The notes beneath the pieces were generated by a model. That model was given only the letters and a program-made list of their open reading frames with translations. It was not told the DNA's origin and made no database searches. DNA of 64,000 nucleotides, taken from positions 31,282,734 through 31,346,733 of the forward strand of contig OZ020517.1 of NCBI GenBank assembly GCA_963971425.1. Reading direction: 5' to 3'. Source of the stretch: Bryoerythrophyllum caledonicum (lineage: Eukaryota > Streptophyta > Bryopsida > Pottiales > Pottiaceae). This document shows, piece by piece, positions 8,665 through 19,699 of this stretch (positions are counted from its first letter, which is position 1; each line of letters starts with the position of its first letter). The translations under genes were made by a program, and so were the position numbers.

Positions 8665-10803
8665 TCATATGCCATGACAAAAGGCATTTTTCAAGTCCAA
8701 ATATAGTATGTATATATCTTGGTTAGTAAATTTTGCGTCTTCTAGTGCGGCTATTATAGTTTGTATTTGTCGAGCGGTACTTCTCTCTGCTCTAAATCCT
8801 TCTTGACTATCATGTAGGATTTTGAATTTTTCGCCGAATGAAGATAGTATGGAAGTGAGTGTACTGGTAAAGAGTTTATAGATTGTGTTAGCTAGTGCAA
8901 TTGGCCTATGGTTGGGTAGCATAGACGGGTCGCCTTTTTTGTATAGTAAAATTGTTGTACTTGATTTCCATGAGTTTGGTATTTGTTTTTGTTTATAGCA
9001 GTGAGAGAAGAATAAGAATAATAGTTTATAAAATCTTGGAGGCATATTTTTGAGTATTGTGTTTGGTATGCGGTCTGGGCCTGGGGCTTTATTATTTCCA
9101 AGATTTTGAAGGCATGTGTCGTATGTGGCTCTGTTGAGGAATTTATGTAGTGGAATTTTTGGTTCGCCCCGTTTGTCAAGGGTATATCCGTCCAGGTCAT
9201 GCCATGGGTATTGGCGTACTGCACATGTACATTCTGTTGTATGTTGTGGCTGATAATTACATGTTGGTATTGTTGGTCTATTGGTTTTTGTTTGTTGGTT
9301 AAATATTTCATTCGCAATGTCTTCGGGGCTAGTTAGGATATTATTATATTGATCTGTGATGCAATCCATTGGTGGGGATTCAAGGTTTTTAAAGACTATT
9401 TTGTTAATTTTTTTGGGGCTGATTTCGTATAGTTGTCTATATTTTGAGATGGCTTTTTTAATGTTTTCTTTGGTGTATTTTGTGATTACTTTCCAGGCTT
9501 GTATGTTGGCATTTTTTGCAATTAGCCGGATATCTTTTATCCATGTCTCGTGGGGAAGGTCCGGAGGCGGCGGGGTAGGGATTTGGGTGTGTTGTAGAGT
9601 TAGTAGTTCATTGTATATGGGGTGGTTACGCCATTGAGGGTTGTTTTTAACAATTCTAATGGTTTTGCGTATGGTATGGTATGTGGTTAAGTGTTGTTTC
9701 CAAGTTTTAGAAAGTTTGCGGGGTAGGTACCCGCCTTGTTGAGAAGTTCTGTTTGTCATTTGAGGTATTGGGTGTGCTCTGCAAGTTTGTTCTAGCGTAT
9801 CAGAGATTTTACTGATGAGTTTGTCTAAGGTGTGGCATGCTTCTTGCCATTGTGCTTGTGTTAATTGACTATTATTTTCAAGAGTGTTTATGAGGAAGTC
9901 TATTTGTACGGAGTTTTCTTCGAAGAATTTTGTGTTGAATTTTTCTGTGTTGGTTTTTGAGATGGAGTTGAGTATGCGTATTATATCTTTGTTTAGGATT
10001 ATAGGAGATCTACTAATTAGTGTGTTATTTGGGATGTTCAATTGTACGGGTGAGTGGTCCGAGTTGAGAATAGTATCTTTGTTTGTGGTGGAGGTGCATT
10101 GTATATTGTTGTTTGTATTTATATAGAATCCATCTATTAGACTCCAATCACTGTAGTTATAGCCACCTTGTCTAGAGAATTGTGTATCGGTATTAATGTA
10201 AGTGAAGTTTAAGTTTGCTGTGAAGTGACGCCATTGGTAATCAATGTTTTGAGGGGGGGTGTGATGGTTTCCATTTTGGCGGCCAATTAGCGCGATGTCT
10301 CTATTGAAGTCTCCACATAATAGGTATGTATGATTGGGATTATTATTAATTTGGGATGTAATGGTGTTTTGTATGTCTAAAATAAATCTAGTATCTTCGC
10401 GATGGGATGGCATATACATGTGAAAGATTAACCATGGTTGTAGTGGGTGATTAGTGATTTTAATTATTTGAATGTATGGTGATATGTGCATTGGGGTAGA
10501 AATTTTGGTGATGTTGCCTGGGAATGCGTATTTTTTGTGTATTAATGTAAGGAGGCCACCGCGTCCCGGTGTGTATGGTTTCCGTTGTTGAATATATCTT
10601 GTCAATGCATGTGTATTGTTGAAAATGAGTTTATATTCTTGAAATAAATTTTGTATATCTTTTGTGGATTTTGTAGCGGATAATTTTGTTTCTTGTTTAA
10701 CTATAATGGCTGGCGGTGTATTTGTATGTGTGACCAAAGTTTGTAAGCTAGGGAGGGCGGTGTTTAGAGAGGAGGCATTCCATGTGATTATATATGTATT
10801 TTC
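8665..10803 (-). CDS. LINE ORF2: APE endonuclease and truncated reverse transcriptase
   Basis: The frame is open from just after a TAA at 10804-10806. The N-terminus begins YIITWNASSL, then VKQETKL, the start of an APE-type endonuclease. Later come LLCGDFNRD, SLIDGFY and NSDHSPV, which are the nuclease active-site blocks. The RT follows with APGPDRIPN, LLYKKGDPSMLPNHRPIAL, QEGFRAERSTARQ and YLDLKNAF, then diverges and stops. There is no ATG at the proper N-terminus, so translation by reinitiation or recoding from the overlapping upstream ORF is possible. The endonuclease would nick target DNA and the RT would prime from the nick. This copy lacks the YxDD catalytic block and is not competent. 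Confidence 0.85.
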   Translation of the reverse strand, partial: ENTYIITWNASSLNTALPSLQTLVTHTNTPPAIIVKQETKLSATKSTKDIQNLFQEYKLIFNNTHALTRYIQQRKPYTPGRGGLLTLIHKKYAFPGNITKISTPMHISPYIQIIKITNHPLQPWLIFHMYMPSHREDTRFILDIQNTITSQINNNPNHTYLLCGDFNRDIALIGRQNGNHHTPPQNIDYQWRHFTANLNFTYINTDTQFSRQGGYNYSDWSLIDGFYINTNNNIQCTSTTNKDTILNSDHSPVQLNIPNNTLISRSPIILNKDIIRILNSISKTNTEKFNTKFFEENSVQIDFLINTLENNSQLTQAQWQEACHTLDKLISKISDTLEQTCRAHPIPQMTNRTSQQGGYLPRKLSKTWKQHLTTYHTIRKTIRIVKNNPQWRNHPIYNELLTLQHTQIPTPPPPDLPHETWIKDIRLIAKNANIQAWKVITKYTKENIKKAISKYRQLYEISPKKINKIVFKNLESPPMDCITDQYNNILTSPEDIANEIFNQQTKTNRPTIPTCNYQPQHTTECTCAVRQYPWHDLDGYTLDKRGEPKIPLHKFLNRATYDTCLQNLGNNKAPGPDRIPNTILKNMPPRFYKLLFLFFSHCYKQKQIPNSWKSSTTILLYKKGDPSMLPNHRPIALANTIYKLFTSTLTSILSSFGEKFKILHDSQEGFRAERSTARQIQTIIAALEDAKFTNQDIYILYLDLKNAFCHGI

Positions 10804-11535
10804 TTAGTTTGAGTTGTTGTTTTGGTTTTGTGGGGGAATGTAAGGGGGTGGGGGGGGGGTGGGTGGGTGTATTCTATTATGGGGTCTAAGCATTTTAGTG
10901 TCTCGTTAATTAGGTTGTTAGGGAGGTATGGGAATTTTTGTTTTATTGTATCGATTGAGGGTGGTATGGTTAGGCTATGTATGAAGTTGTATAATTCTTT
11001 GTGTATTGAGTGTCCGTGATTTATGATATTTTGGTTTTCTTCAAGAAATTTTGTGAATGGGTGTGGGATATGGATATGTCTTTCGGGTGGGTTTTGTAAA
11101 TTTGATAACGTTTGTAATAGTGTCTATCCATGTAGTTGTGTTTGGGATTTGTAGGTTTAGAAGATGGTTACATTCGATTATGTTTGGATGGATGGTTACT
11201 ATTATCGCATATAAAATGTGTGTTGGTGGGTGGGTATTTTGTTGTTGTATGTATTGGGCAATATTTGGGTGTGTGGTGTTGTGTAAATGGTGTAGTGCAT
11301 GTGTTGTTTTTAAGAGAGGTGCAAATGTTTGGGCTATGTGTTTGTATTCCGGGTGTAGTTTTATGGTATTTGGTACAAAGTAAATTTTAGCATTTTTCTT
11401 ATGTGATGAAGGGTGTGTTTTTAATATGTTAGGCATTGGCCCTGGGTTGGTTTCTATGTCTCCGCCTAAAAGTAGTAGGAGTTTTATGTGTTTAGATTTG
11501 GTGTTGGGTTTTAGGATTTTTGTTTTGTGTGGATT
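10788..11535 (-). pseudogene. LINE upstream ORF beginning with a 2A-type motif
   Basis: The frame opens after a TGA at 11536-11538 with no ATG before the 2A motif. After 2A the ATG at 11434 opens 131 codons that end in a TGA at 11041. In the +1 frame, overlapping that stop, protein-like sequence continues to a TAA at 10788-10790, so a single-base indel or frameshift near 11045 best explains the break. The end overlaps ORF2 by 16 bp. The product is rich in His, Thr, Pro and Asn and has no domain I recognise. By position it would be the LINE ORF1 or an N-terminal extension of ORF2. Confidence 0.55.
11437..11481 (-). other. 2A-type ribosome-skipping motif (GDIETNPGP)
   Basis: The minus strand encodes LLLLLGGDIETNPGP immediately followed by ATG at 11434-11436. 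The core D-I-E-T-N-P-G-P matches the established consensus D(V/I)ExNPGP with the usual hydrophobic Leu-rich lead-in. 2A sequences make the ribosome skip the Gly-Pro bond and release two proteins from one frame. The known skip site would fall between the last Gly and Pro here. Activity is inferred from the motif only. Confidence 0.85.
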
Positions 11536-11575
11536 TCAGATGTTTCTTTATGTTTTTGAATTTATGTCTGTTTGA

Positions 11576-12118
11576 CTATGTATGTGTGTCTTTGGTTGGG
11601 TGTGTTGGTGTTTTTGTATTTGTGATTCTAGCGAATGTAGGAATAGTGAATGCATAAATGTGTAGCATTGTATTTTTCCTTTTGGTTGTGGTGTCTATTT
11701 TATTATTATTATTATTATTTTTGTTTATTTTGTGTGTGTTGGTTTTCTTGTGGGGTTTTTTGTTGGTATTAATGGGATTGTGGTTTTTGTCCGTAGAGTA
11801 TATTGTGGTCTGGGTGTTATTGTAGTTAACAGGGGTGAGGTTTGGTTGTGGATGTTTGTAAAGTTGGTGTGATGTAGTGGGTTGGTGTTGTATGTTTGTG
11901 GTATATGGTGTATTAATTTTGGGGAGTATGTGTTTGTGGGAGTGTGTGAGTGGAAGGGAGTGTCTAGCTTTTTGGGTGATGAGTATATGTAGTATCGTAG
12001 TTTGTGATTGGTGTTTGTCTTTGCGTGGTATTGGGTTGAGTGTGTTAGGTATAAGTAGTGTTTTGTAATCTATTGGTAATGTGGTGTGAGGGTGGTTATA
12101 TGTGTCATTTATGTGCAA
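11576..12118 (-). CDS. Asn/Thr/His-rich ORF, probable LINE 5' region
   Basis: A 181-codon open frame shares the A/C-biased strand composition of the LINE downstream. The product is basic and rich in Asn, Thr, Lys, His and Pro, with an Asn run near the C-terminus encoded by an ATT/AAT microsatellite at about 11700-11720. No domain is recognised. The openness may partly result from the base composition, which has few stop codons on this strand. It could be 5' UTR sequence of the LINE rather than a true gene. Confidence 0.3.
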   Translation of the reverse strand: MHINDTYNHPHTTLPIDYKTLLIPNTLNPIPRKDKHQSQTTILHILITQKARHSLPLTHSHKHILPKINTPYTTNIQHQPTTSHQLYKHPQPNLTPVNYNNTQTTIYSTDKNHNPINTNKKPHKKTNTHKINKNNNNNNKIDTTTKRKNTMLHIYAFTIPTFARITNTKTPTHPTKDTHT

Positions 12119-12443
12119 AAGCTTTTATTGTAGGCAAAGTTGTGGTGGTATTTTGTGTTTTTTGTTGTGTGGTATGTGTGTGGTAGTGGAAATTTTGGTA
12201 ATATGCCAATGCAATTGGCAATGACAAGAGGTGTGTATATTATTGTGGTGGTATTGATCACATAACTTTGTCATAAGAGCTAGAGGAGCCCAATGAGAGA
12301 GGTTGTGGCTTTCTCATGGGTTTATACTCATACAAATGACATGTGTTTACAAGGAAATACCTATTAGAAGCTACAACAAGTTCTAGGGAGGTATAAGGTG
12401 TAGAAGAAGTAATGAGGGTTGTAGGTGTGTGAGGAGAACAATA

Positions 12444-12810
12444 CCGTAGGTGAACCTCTAGTTCGGCACCTTAATGCCGAATAATTAATTAAAGTGAAAA
12501 AATGACATTCGGCATTCAAAATTACAATAATGTTATTTTCGGCAAGAAATCAAATATTACTATATTTGGCCTGATTTGGCACCCATGGGAATTGAACTCA
12601 AGACCTTGGGATTCCCAACTCAAGTGCTTACACATGATTGTCATGGATGAAGACTTTTCCAAGCTTTAATCCCCTTTGATGTCTCTACATGTGCCAAAAT
12701 CTGTAAATATTCATTTTTTGCAATTTCGGCATTTTCAAAAAAACATTTTCCACTTAATTCGGCATGGACTTTTCTAATTAATTTATGCCGGACCAGAGGT
12801 TCACCTACGG
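12444..12810. mobile_element. TA-flanked MITE (Tc1/mariner-type)
   Basis: Terminal inverted repeats begin CCGTAGGTGAACCTCT at both ends and continue for about 25 bp with two mismatches. TA lies directly outside each end (12442-12443 and 12811-12812). The 367-bp body has no coding capacity and contains repeated TGCCGAAT pieces. TA duplication and short inverted termini fit a Tc1/mariner-derived MITE. Confidence 0.85.
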
Positions 12811-12991
12811 TAATGGGTGATTATAATGAGATATAGCACTAACAATACTATAGGGTGGAGGAGGGAAAAGGAAGTGATAAGGTAGATATGCGAGGTGATG
12901 AAGAGAGATGTGACTATTAAGGGAAATGTAGCTAAATAAGGAGGAGTTCGGTAGTCACTGTGTTATTGCAGAGTTCGTGGGCGGTCTTTGG

Positions 12992-15005
12992 TCAATCCAC
13001 GTTTGACGGGTCATCCAGAGGGGGGAGAGATGGCTTTTCGCGGTTGGATTTGATACCCTTCATCACAGACAAGGCGGCACTCATTAGTTTCTCAACATCA
13101 AGTTTTGAGTATACCTCGGCGTTGCGGGCGTCGGTGTATTCGCGAGTCTCTCGAATGATGTCTTTCTTGAGAGTGAATAGCTCCAAGCGGATTTTTTCGT
13201 GCCCATTCGCCATAATAGCGGCCATCTCTTCGCGTATGTTGGTGGTGGGAACGGTGGTGGGGTTGATGGCGGCAACCGTGTTCACCAAGGTGGTGTTGAT
13301 GTCATTGAATCCCCATTTCTCCACCAAAGTCGTGGAGGGGGGATCAATACCATCAAGACTCCGGCGGTGGGGTCTAATTTCAACTTGGTGACAACCAATG
13401 TTGAAGGTTTGGTGAAGGTATTGTCTATAGACAATAGGATTAGCAACTTGCACATTGGCAGAACCATTGTGCTTGCCATTAATCTGCCTGTGGATCCAAG
13501 TGCTGACAATGTTCTTGGCCTCCAATGCTTTCGTAATGGCCTCCATGGTTTCAACCACGCTCAGCAAGATTGGTAGCTGAGATAACGTGAGTGTGAGCGC
13601 GTTCTTCTTGGCCCTATCAGTGGTTGGGAAGGTTCCAGTTTTGTTGGGCTTCGTGGGGATGATCTCGTGGAAGGTCGTAATCTGGTGCATCTCCAATTTC
13701 TTCGCTTGGGTAGGAGTGGGTGCCACGATCCACGCAAAGGGCTCCTTCTCCTGCTTCTGGACATCAGTGATTTCAAACTCAAGGTTACGGGCAAAACCAT
13801 TAAGTACCACATTATGGAACAAAGTGTGCGGGGATACCACATAGGTTATCACTCTTGATATTGACAGATAAACCTTGCCGCGCCACCGCATGCCATGTTT
13901 TACAAACTTTTCCCAAGGACACCGGTCCCATGGGATCAAGTTGCAATATGAAGTATCGTGTGCCACAGAGTAGAGAAATGGCATCAGTTGCTGGATTTAG
14001 TAGGTGCAACTTGATCAATCCCGAAAAGACATGTTTTTGCCCTTCCTTTTTACTCCTTGGCAGTCGATGACAAGGGGATTCAAGAGATTAGTGCCAAGAG
14101 GGATGTTCATCTTTGTAAGCCTATCTCTAGCAAGCCTTTTGACATCGTCGTGAAACAATGGTGTCTTGGGTAGTTCAAACACGATGGCAATATGGAAATC
14201 ATAGGATAGGCCGGTTTCAGGGTTAGTTGGGATATCGAATGGGAGTTGTGTGAGGTTGTAGTGTTGCCCAACAACACCATCCTCTCTCACCTTAGGATAT
14301 AACATTTGTGGGATTCAGGGATAAGAGATTGTGGCATTTAGGACTTCTTCTGCCTCTGACTTGGGTACTCCTCTAATCATCATATCAGAGACATTCTCTC
14401 CACTAAATAATGGGTCAAGATGTGCGTCCCTTGCAAGCTTCTCCATGTTGGGGAAGCCCAACCAAAAACGAAATGCGGATAGCTCTGGGGTGCTGCTACT
14501 CGGTTTTGGGTCTAGTGTGTTGCCTCTTAGTTTCTTTGCAAGGTGTTGTACTTCCAGAGGGTCAGAGGTGGAGGTTTTGTTAGTGCTAACCATTTCACTG
14601 TTTTCTGTGTCCATGGCTTCTGTGGTAACGCTAGGCTCCTTCAAGGGCTGCTCCATGGTGTTTCACGGGCTAGTGGAGGAAAGTTGGTTTTCGTGGTCAG
14701 GGGATAGAAGGAGAGAGGTAGCGAGCCTTCTTTTCTTGCTTGTTCTGGAGAAGGTGAGGGGGGCTTCTTCTTCGTCGTCTAATATGTGGAGTGGTGGTTC
14801 TAGATGGTGTTGTTGGGGTGTGGTGGGATTGGTGTCTAAGGTCTTCTTCTTCCTACCTCGCGTCTTGGGGGTCATGTCGCGTTTTGAGGTTGGGGCTGAT
14901 AATTTCTTCGTAGTCGATGGTCTTGTCTTGGATGGTGTGGCTTCTACTCTAGAGATGCTAGTGGCTTTGGCTTGTCGTGGGCGTGGATTGTTTTTGGGGT
15001 TTTCT
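12992..15005 (-). pseudogene. Unknown basic protein gene, degraded
   Basis: Four open segments (14663-14875, 14315-14656, 14015-14305, 12992-13984) lie in the same minus frame and are separated by single stops. Open sequence continues upstream of 14875 to a TGA near 15005. Between 13812 and 14018 the neighbouring frame looks more protein-like, so a frameshift pair is likely. The N-terminus is Lys/Arg-rich with nuclear-localisation-like stretches (RGRKKK, SKKRR) and an acidic DDEEE patch. The middle has VLNGFARNLEFEITDVQ and AWIVAPTPTQAKKLE. The C-terminus is helical and charged. I do not recognise the family. Its position upstream of a same-strand LINE suggests an ORF1-type protein of another retroelement, but composition differs from the LINE. 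Confidence 0.5.
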
Positions 15006-16151
15006 CAGGGCACTCCACTATTGGCCCTACGTTGTACGTTTCCACTACTATGTTTCTTCCACTACTATGTTTCCTCTGAAGGCATCGTTGTTGCTGCTAA
15101 ACTTGTTAAAACTTGTTAGTATGTGACCACGATTGCATGTTACATAAATGAGATCTAATTCTACTAACGAAGATTTGCAATAAATGAAAGGGTAAGGTAT
15201 AGCCTGTGATGGTGATTTGGAGCTGCGTTGTAGCAGTACTGGATGGTGACTTCGCTCTATCTTGAAACTTGGAATCCTGGGTTGGGGAGGGAGAGACTTG
15301 TTGGAGAGGTTTCCAGATCTGATCCTGGTACTCCAGATCTAGGGTGGGTCGTCTTCTATGTGGTCTAAGTGATAGCAGATCTGACCCCAACACTAAGTTC
15401 CCCGCTTCAGATCATACTTGCACAGATCCGCACCTTCTTAAGACAACCTCCAACTCCCTTCCATAGATCTGGTGTTGAGCCATCCAACACGTTTACTTTG
15501 CATCTCAAATCTCACCAAAACTACCACAGATCTGCACACTACGAGGGCTCACAATAGGGCCAGCCAACTCCTATCGCACGCAATTTGCATCTCACAGGCT
15601 AAGTCCCCCACCTCCCCTCACTAGGAAATACGGAGCTCACGCACTAGTTCCCATCCTCTTTTGATAACCACAAAATTTATACCTTTTAAGATGAAACTAT
15701 TGATAATGTAGGGATTGAAGGAGAGGGGATTCAATGAAATTTATCCATGGTTTTCTACAAAGTAAATGAGGCCTTTAAAATCCACTTTATTTGGGGATAT
15801 GAGTGTTTTTTCACTCTCCCCAATTTTAATTCTCCATTTAAGTATGAAACGGGATGGACTCCAAAAAAATCCTCTAATTTTAGGATGGGGTCACATGTGG
15901 AGCTTCTTCATTAGTATATGAAGATAGAATGCATTCCTCAAAAATAAGTGCTCACTTTTAAGAATGTTCATACCTCTTTTATGCAACCAACTTTGGATTT
16001 AAAGAATATTTTTTAAAATGAGATATCAAGGAAAATCTCAAATATTTAAAATTAATCCAAGTTTGATTGTATATTGTAACATCATTTCAATGGAAGCATG
16101 TTATAGTGGATTCATCAGAATCTAAGCCAATGATAATGTAGAAGTCTGAGT

Positions 16152-16196
16152 AGAAGAAGAAGAACGCCGGTCCCCGAAGGGCGCCGACGTGAATAA
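16152..16196 (+). repeat. Dispersed GC-rich stem-loop, copy 1
   Basis: The motif AGAAGAAGAACGCCGGTC with downstream GAAGGGCGCCGACGTGAATAA recurs at 53554-53597 with few changes, in otherwise unrelated AT-rich DNA. The second copy forms an ACGCCGG/CCGGCGT stem. It may be a terminus of a mobile element or a relic of a shared gene end. Confidence 0.6.
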
Positions 16197-17949
16197 TGTG
16201 TCCGTTCGTTCCACTAAGTCAAAGAAGTCTGAGTATAACATGGTTTTCAACTAGAAATGTTAAGGATAATTACATAAGCAAAATCACAAGTATGAAAGAC
16301 AACACAATGTCACAAGTTGGTTAAATTTGTTACAAAATAAAATAAGTACAAAATGAGCATTTTGCAACATTGATATGTTAAAATTACAATGTAACAAAAT
16401 AAATTATTTCATAACAACTCTTTTTTAACTCAAAGTTCAAGCTTACATGGATCTACAATGACAAAATATTGTTGTCTATTTGCATGCAATTCATCAACAA
16501 ATAATGCGACTTGTTCATTGAAAATCGATCAGGATTTGTTGTGAATTTTTTGTAATTCGATGTAATCAACATCATTCCACATTGCATTCAAAGGAACTTT
16601 TGCTTTCATGTAATTCTCCACCACATTCCTCTCTCGTGTAAAGAAAGATCAATAACCACAACAGATCAGGAGTCCTAACCAACATCAAATTAACAAAAAA
16701 ATACACTTAAACAAGTATACGTAGTACACCCTCAAGTGCCCCCCTAGCGAATAAAGAGACCCTCTATCCAACTAGGATCAAACAACACTAAGAAGACTAT
16801 GTAGAATCTATATCAGACTGATGGATAGGATACTTAATTGTTGAGGCTTGCATATATTGATTTTATCACCTATATTGTGTCGCATGTATTGCCAGAAACA
16901 TCCCATGTATTGCCAGGAACAATTTGTCTTTGGTACAATTTGTACTATAGGTATGGTTTGTACCATTCAAAGTCAACTTGAAAGTTGTCGTGGTAGTCTC
17001 CGTGGCGCTAGTGCCGAGGCCTGGGCTTTAAGCTACCCACTTGAACCGGTCGTCGAATACTATTTTTTTTTCATTGGGTAATATATATTTTTTTACTGTG
17101 AGCATATATATATTTAATATATAAATAAAACTGTTATACCTTATTTTACCATTTTCTCTTCTCCACTTTGTAATAAAGAATATTTTTGTGTTATTTTTTC
17201 TTTGAACTAATAAGACGACATTGATTAAAACACAAATTTGAGTTTATATATTAAAAAATTAGATTAAACTAAAATAGTTTACAATAACTATAATTACGTG
17301 CATGTATATATATAGGAATGAATAATTAAACACTTTAAATTTTTTAATTAAAAAAGAACAAATATTATACTATACTATCACTTGCATTTATTTTCTAGAA
17401 ATATTTTTAAAATGAATTATCAATTATACAATTGTCGAAGACCATAGGCAAGCTTTACCACATTAACACCAATCCAACATTTATTTATTTTAATAAAAGT
17501 TTGCCATTTGTCCTCCCATCAGTCCGATATAGATTCTCCATACATAGAAGATTTAAATCTTTTATTTTCAAACTTTATTTTTGAAACAAGTTGAGTTAAG
17601 TAACAATTATAGACACAATCATAGTAATGACATAGTTAATCCTTGAACGTTACAAGGGAACCGTATACACATGACCGTATTTCACTATATATAATACAAA
17701 AATTGTATTAAAACTTAACAAGATTTACACCTTAGAATTGAAATTTCTTAAACTAGCATCTTTCATTGGAGGTAAATTCGAAATCTGAATTTTATCATGT
17801 TTGAATACTATATTATACATGTAGAAAATTGTGGTTGTCGCACTATAGTGGTAGCTTTTGATGTTTAGGGATTAAGGCAAGTTGCCATGTACCCCTTTTG
17901 AAACAAAGAGTCCACTAAAAGGAAAAAAGGCCACTGAAAATACACACAC

Positions 17950-17952
17950 ATA

Positions 17953-18002
<50 letters not shown>
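17950..18002. repeat. (TA)n microsatellite
   Basis: About 53 bp of TA dinucleotides interrupted once by G near the start. Confidence 0.95.
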
Positions 18003-18006
<4 letters not shown>

Positions 18007-18229
18007 TATTATTTTATGGTTCAAAAAAATTACTAGTAATTTTTATATGGTTTATATTTTATATTAGATGTATTAAATATAATATTAAATATGATTTTTG
18101 CTAGTATATCTATAAATACAATCCTAGTAGAACATGTCGTATATAATTTATACCACATCTATTAAATTTAATATTAAATACTACTTCTAGTTTTCTACTT
18201 TCCAAACCTAGTACTTTTAATAAGGCATT

Positions 18230-18500
18230 TGCACTATTCTAAATATTACTTTTAGTGTAGTGTATACTAAAAGCGAACCTATACACTAATGGTGAACTAG
18301 GCAATTAGTGTCGTGACAAAACAATACACTATATGCCAACTGCTACACTATTTGCAAATTCTCGTAATGATTGTAATAAAAAAAAATCACTTGTGCACAT
18401 TTAGCGTGTCAAGAGTACACTAAATATCACTTTTAGTATAGTATCACAAATACTGTAATTATCTTTGTACATTATTCGTGAATAAGTTTACAAATAGTGT
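18230..18500. repeat. Inverted partner of 21340-21490
   Basis: The segment containing TTACTTTTAGTGTAGTGTA, CTAAAAGCGAACC and ACACTAATGGTGAACT matches the reverse complement of 21340-21490 at high identity by eye. The two copies are about 3 kb apart in opposite orientation, so they are either termini of a larger element or two insertions of one repeat. Confidence 0.65.
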
Positions 18501-18561
18501 TAGCCACCAATATCATCAATGATATCCCCAATCAACCACCTATCCGGCCGCGATGCCTTAA

Positions 18562-19682
18562 CCCCTAAAAGCCCAAGTGTACGTACCACGTACGTTTGGG
18601 ATTTTGGGCATGTACCTTTGAGTGGAAAAAATACTCCGATTCTTATGAAAATTTTACACTACATTGTCCTTGATGAAATCTATATGGGGAATTTTTCAAA
18701 TATGATTTTGGACTTTTGGTTCAAAAGTTATTAGCCTTCAAAGGTCAAAATGGGGACTCTGGACTATAGGGGCAGCCATGTCAACCAATGCAACTTGAGG
18801 AGGAAAAAGGGGCAGAATTTTGGGACAAAAAGGGCAAGGAAAGGAATCCAGACTTCTTTGCACGAAGTCCAAGTAGAAAAAGCATTAAAAATTATTAAAA
18901 GAGTTGTTGAAATAATTTTTAAAAAACAGCAAACAATCAGCCGTTAGTTGGCCTGCCAGCATCCCACGCCAGAAGCAGGCCGGCCAAAAAAAAAAAAAAA
19001 AAAAAAGTTTTTTTATTTTTATTTTTTTTGGCGGGCCCCGTCCAGCTGCGGGGGCGGTTAACAACCGGACAAATTGGCCACCCAATTTCAAGCACTACCC
19101 TTTCCCATAATGCTTTATTTATTCCATATATTCATGAAAATTATGGATTTTACTAATTTTTGTCGTTTCTTTTTCTAAAATTAGTGAAAAAATAAATTGA
19201 AAGTTTCTACCATTGGGATTCTCAAATGCAACAATTTGCATGAAATAAACAATTTCATATCCCTTATGTAGTAATTGTCATCATTTTGTACCCCCTTTCA
19301 CTAAAGTGTATATTTCTACATCTATTACCCCTCGAATTGACCTCAAATTTTGCACACAAATAGCTAACAACATATAAGTCATATTGGTAAAAGATTTGAT
19401 CACATTTCAATGTAAAAACTAGAAGATATACCTAGTCAAAGTAGGCTGACCTTGCCGGGCAAGGGGGAAAAAATATTTTTCTTTGCACTTCAAACACTAT
19501 AATCTTCACATCCGTGTGGTGGATTGCAACCAAATTTGTACTGTAAGTTCATATACATGTCTATTTTAAGATTGTATGGTTAAAAGTCTAAAATTAGACT
19601 TTAATGTTAGATTTCATTGCCACTTGTTGATGATGGCAGTTTTGGAGTGTTTCATGAGGGAAAATGCTTGGGCTTTTAGGGG
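18562..19682. mobile_element. TTAA-flanked MITE A (piggyBac-like)
   Basis: TTAA at 18558-18561 and 19683-19686 flanks inverted ends that start CCCCTAAAAGCCCAAG on both sides. piggyBac elements duplicate exactly TTAA and have termini starting with C residues. The 1121-bp body has no transposase and includes a poly-A/poly-T stretch near 18985-19030. Confidence 0.8.
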
Positions 19683-19699
19683 TTAACTAACCACCTACA

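Larger units (their letters stand above)
8665..12118 (-). mobile_element. LINE (APE-type non-LTR retrotransposon), 3'-truncated
   Basis: The minus strand carries an upstream ORF with a 2A-type motif, then an ORF with APE endonuclease and reverse transcriptase. The strand is strongly A/C biased, giving proteins rich in Asn, Thr, His, Pro and Ile, unlike the neighbours. The reverse transcriptase stops at 8665, shortly after the DLKNAF block and before the catalytic YxDD block, so the element lost its 3' part. That is unusual for LINEs, which normally lose the 5' end. No poly-A tail or target duplication could be recognised. The clade cannot be fixed; 2A motifs are best known in CR1/L2-like and trypanosome Ingi/L1Tc elements. 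Confidence 0.8.
15006..18229. other. AT-rich non-coding stretch
   Basis: No convincing gene is seen on either strand. The stretch holds a repeated stem-loop at 16152-16196, GTAC-rich pieces around 16920-16970 and a TA microsatellite near 17950. Short open frames here have no recognisable domains. Confidence 0.6.

Noticed and set aside
14331-15119. 262-codon plus-strand frame
   Set aside because: It overlaps the better minus-strand frame with charged, protein-like sequence; its own composition is that of an antisense shadow.
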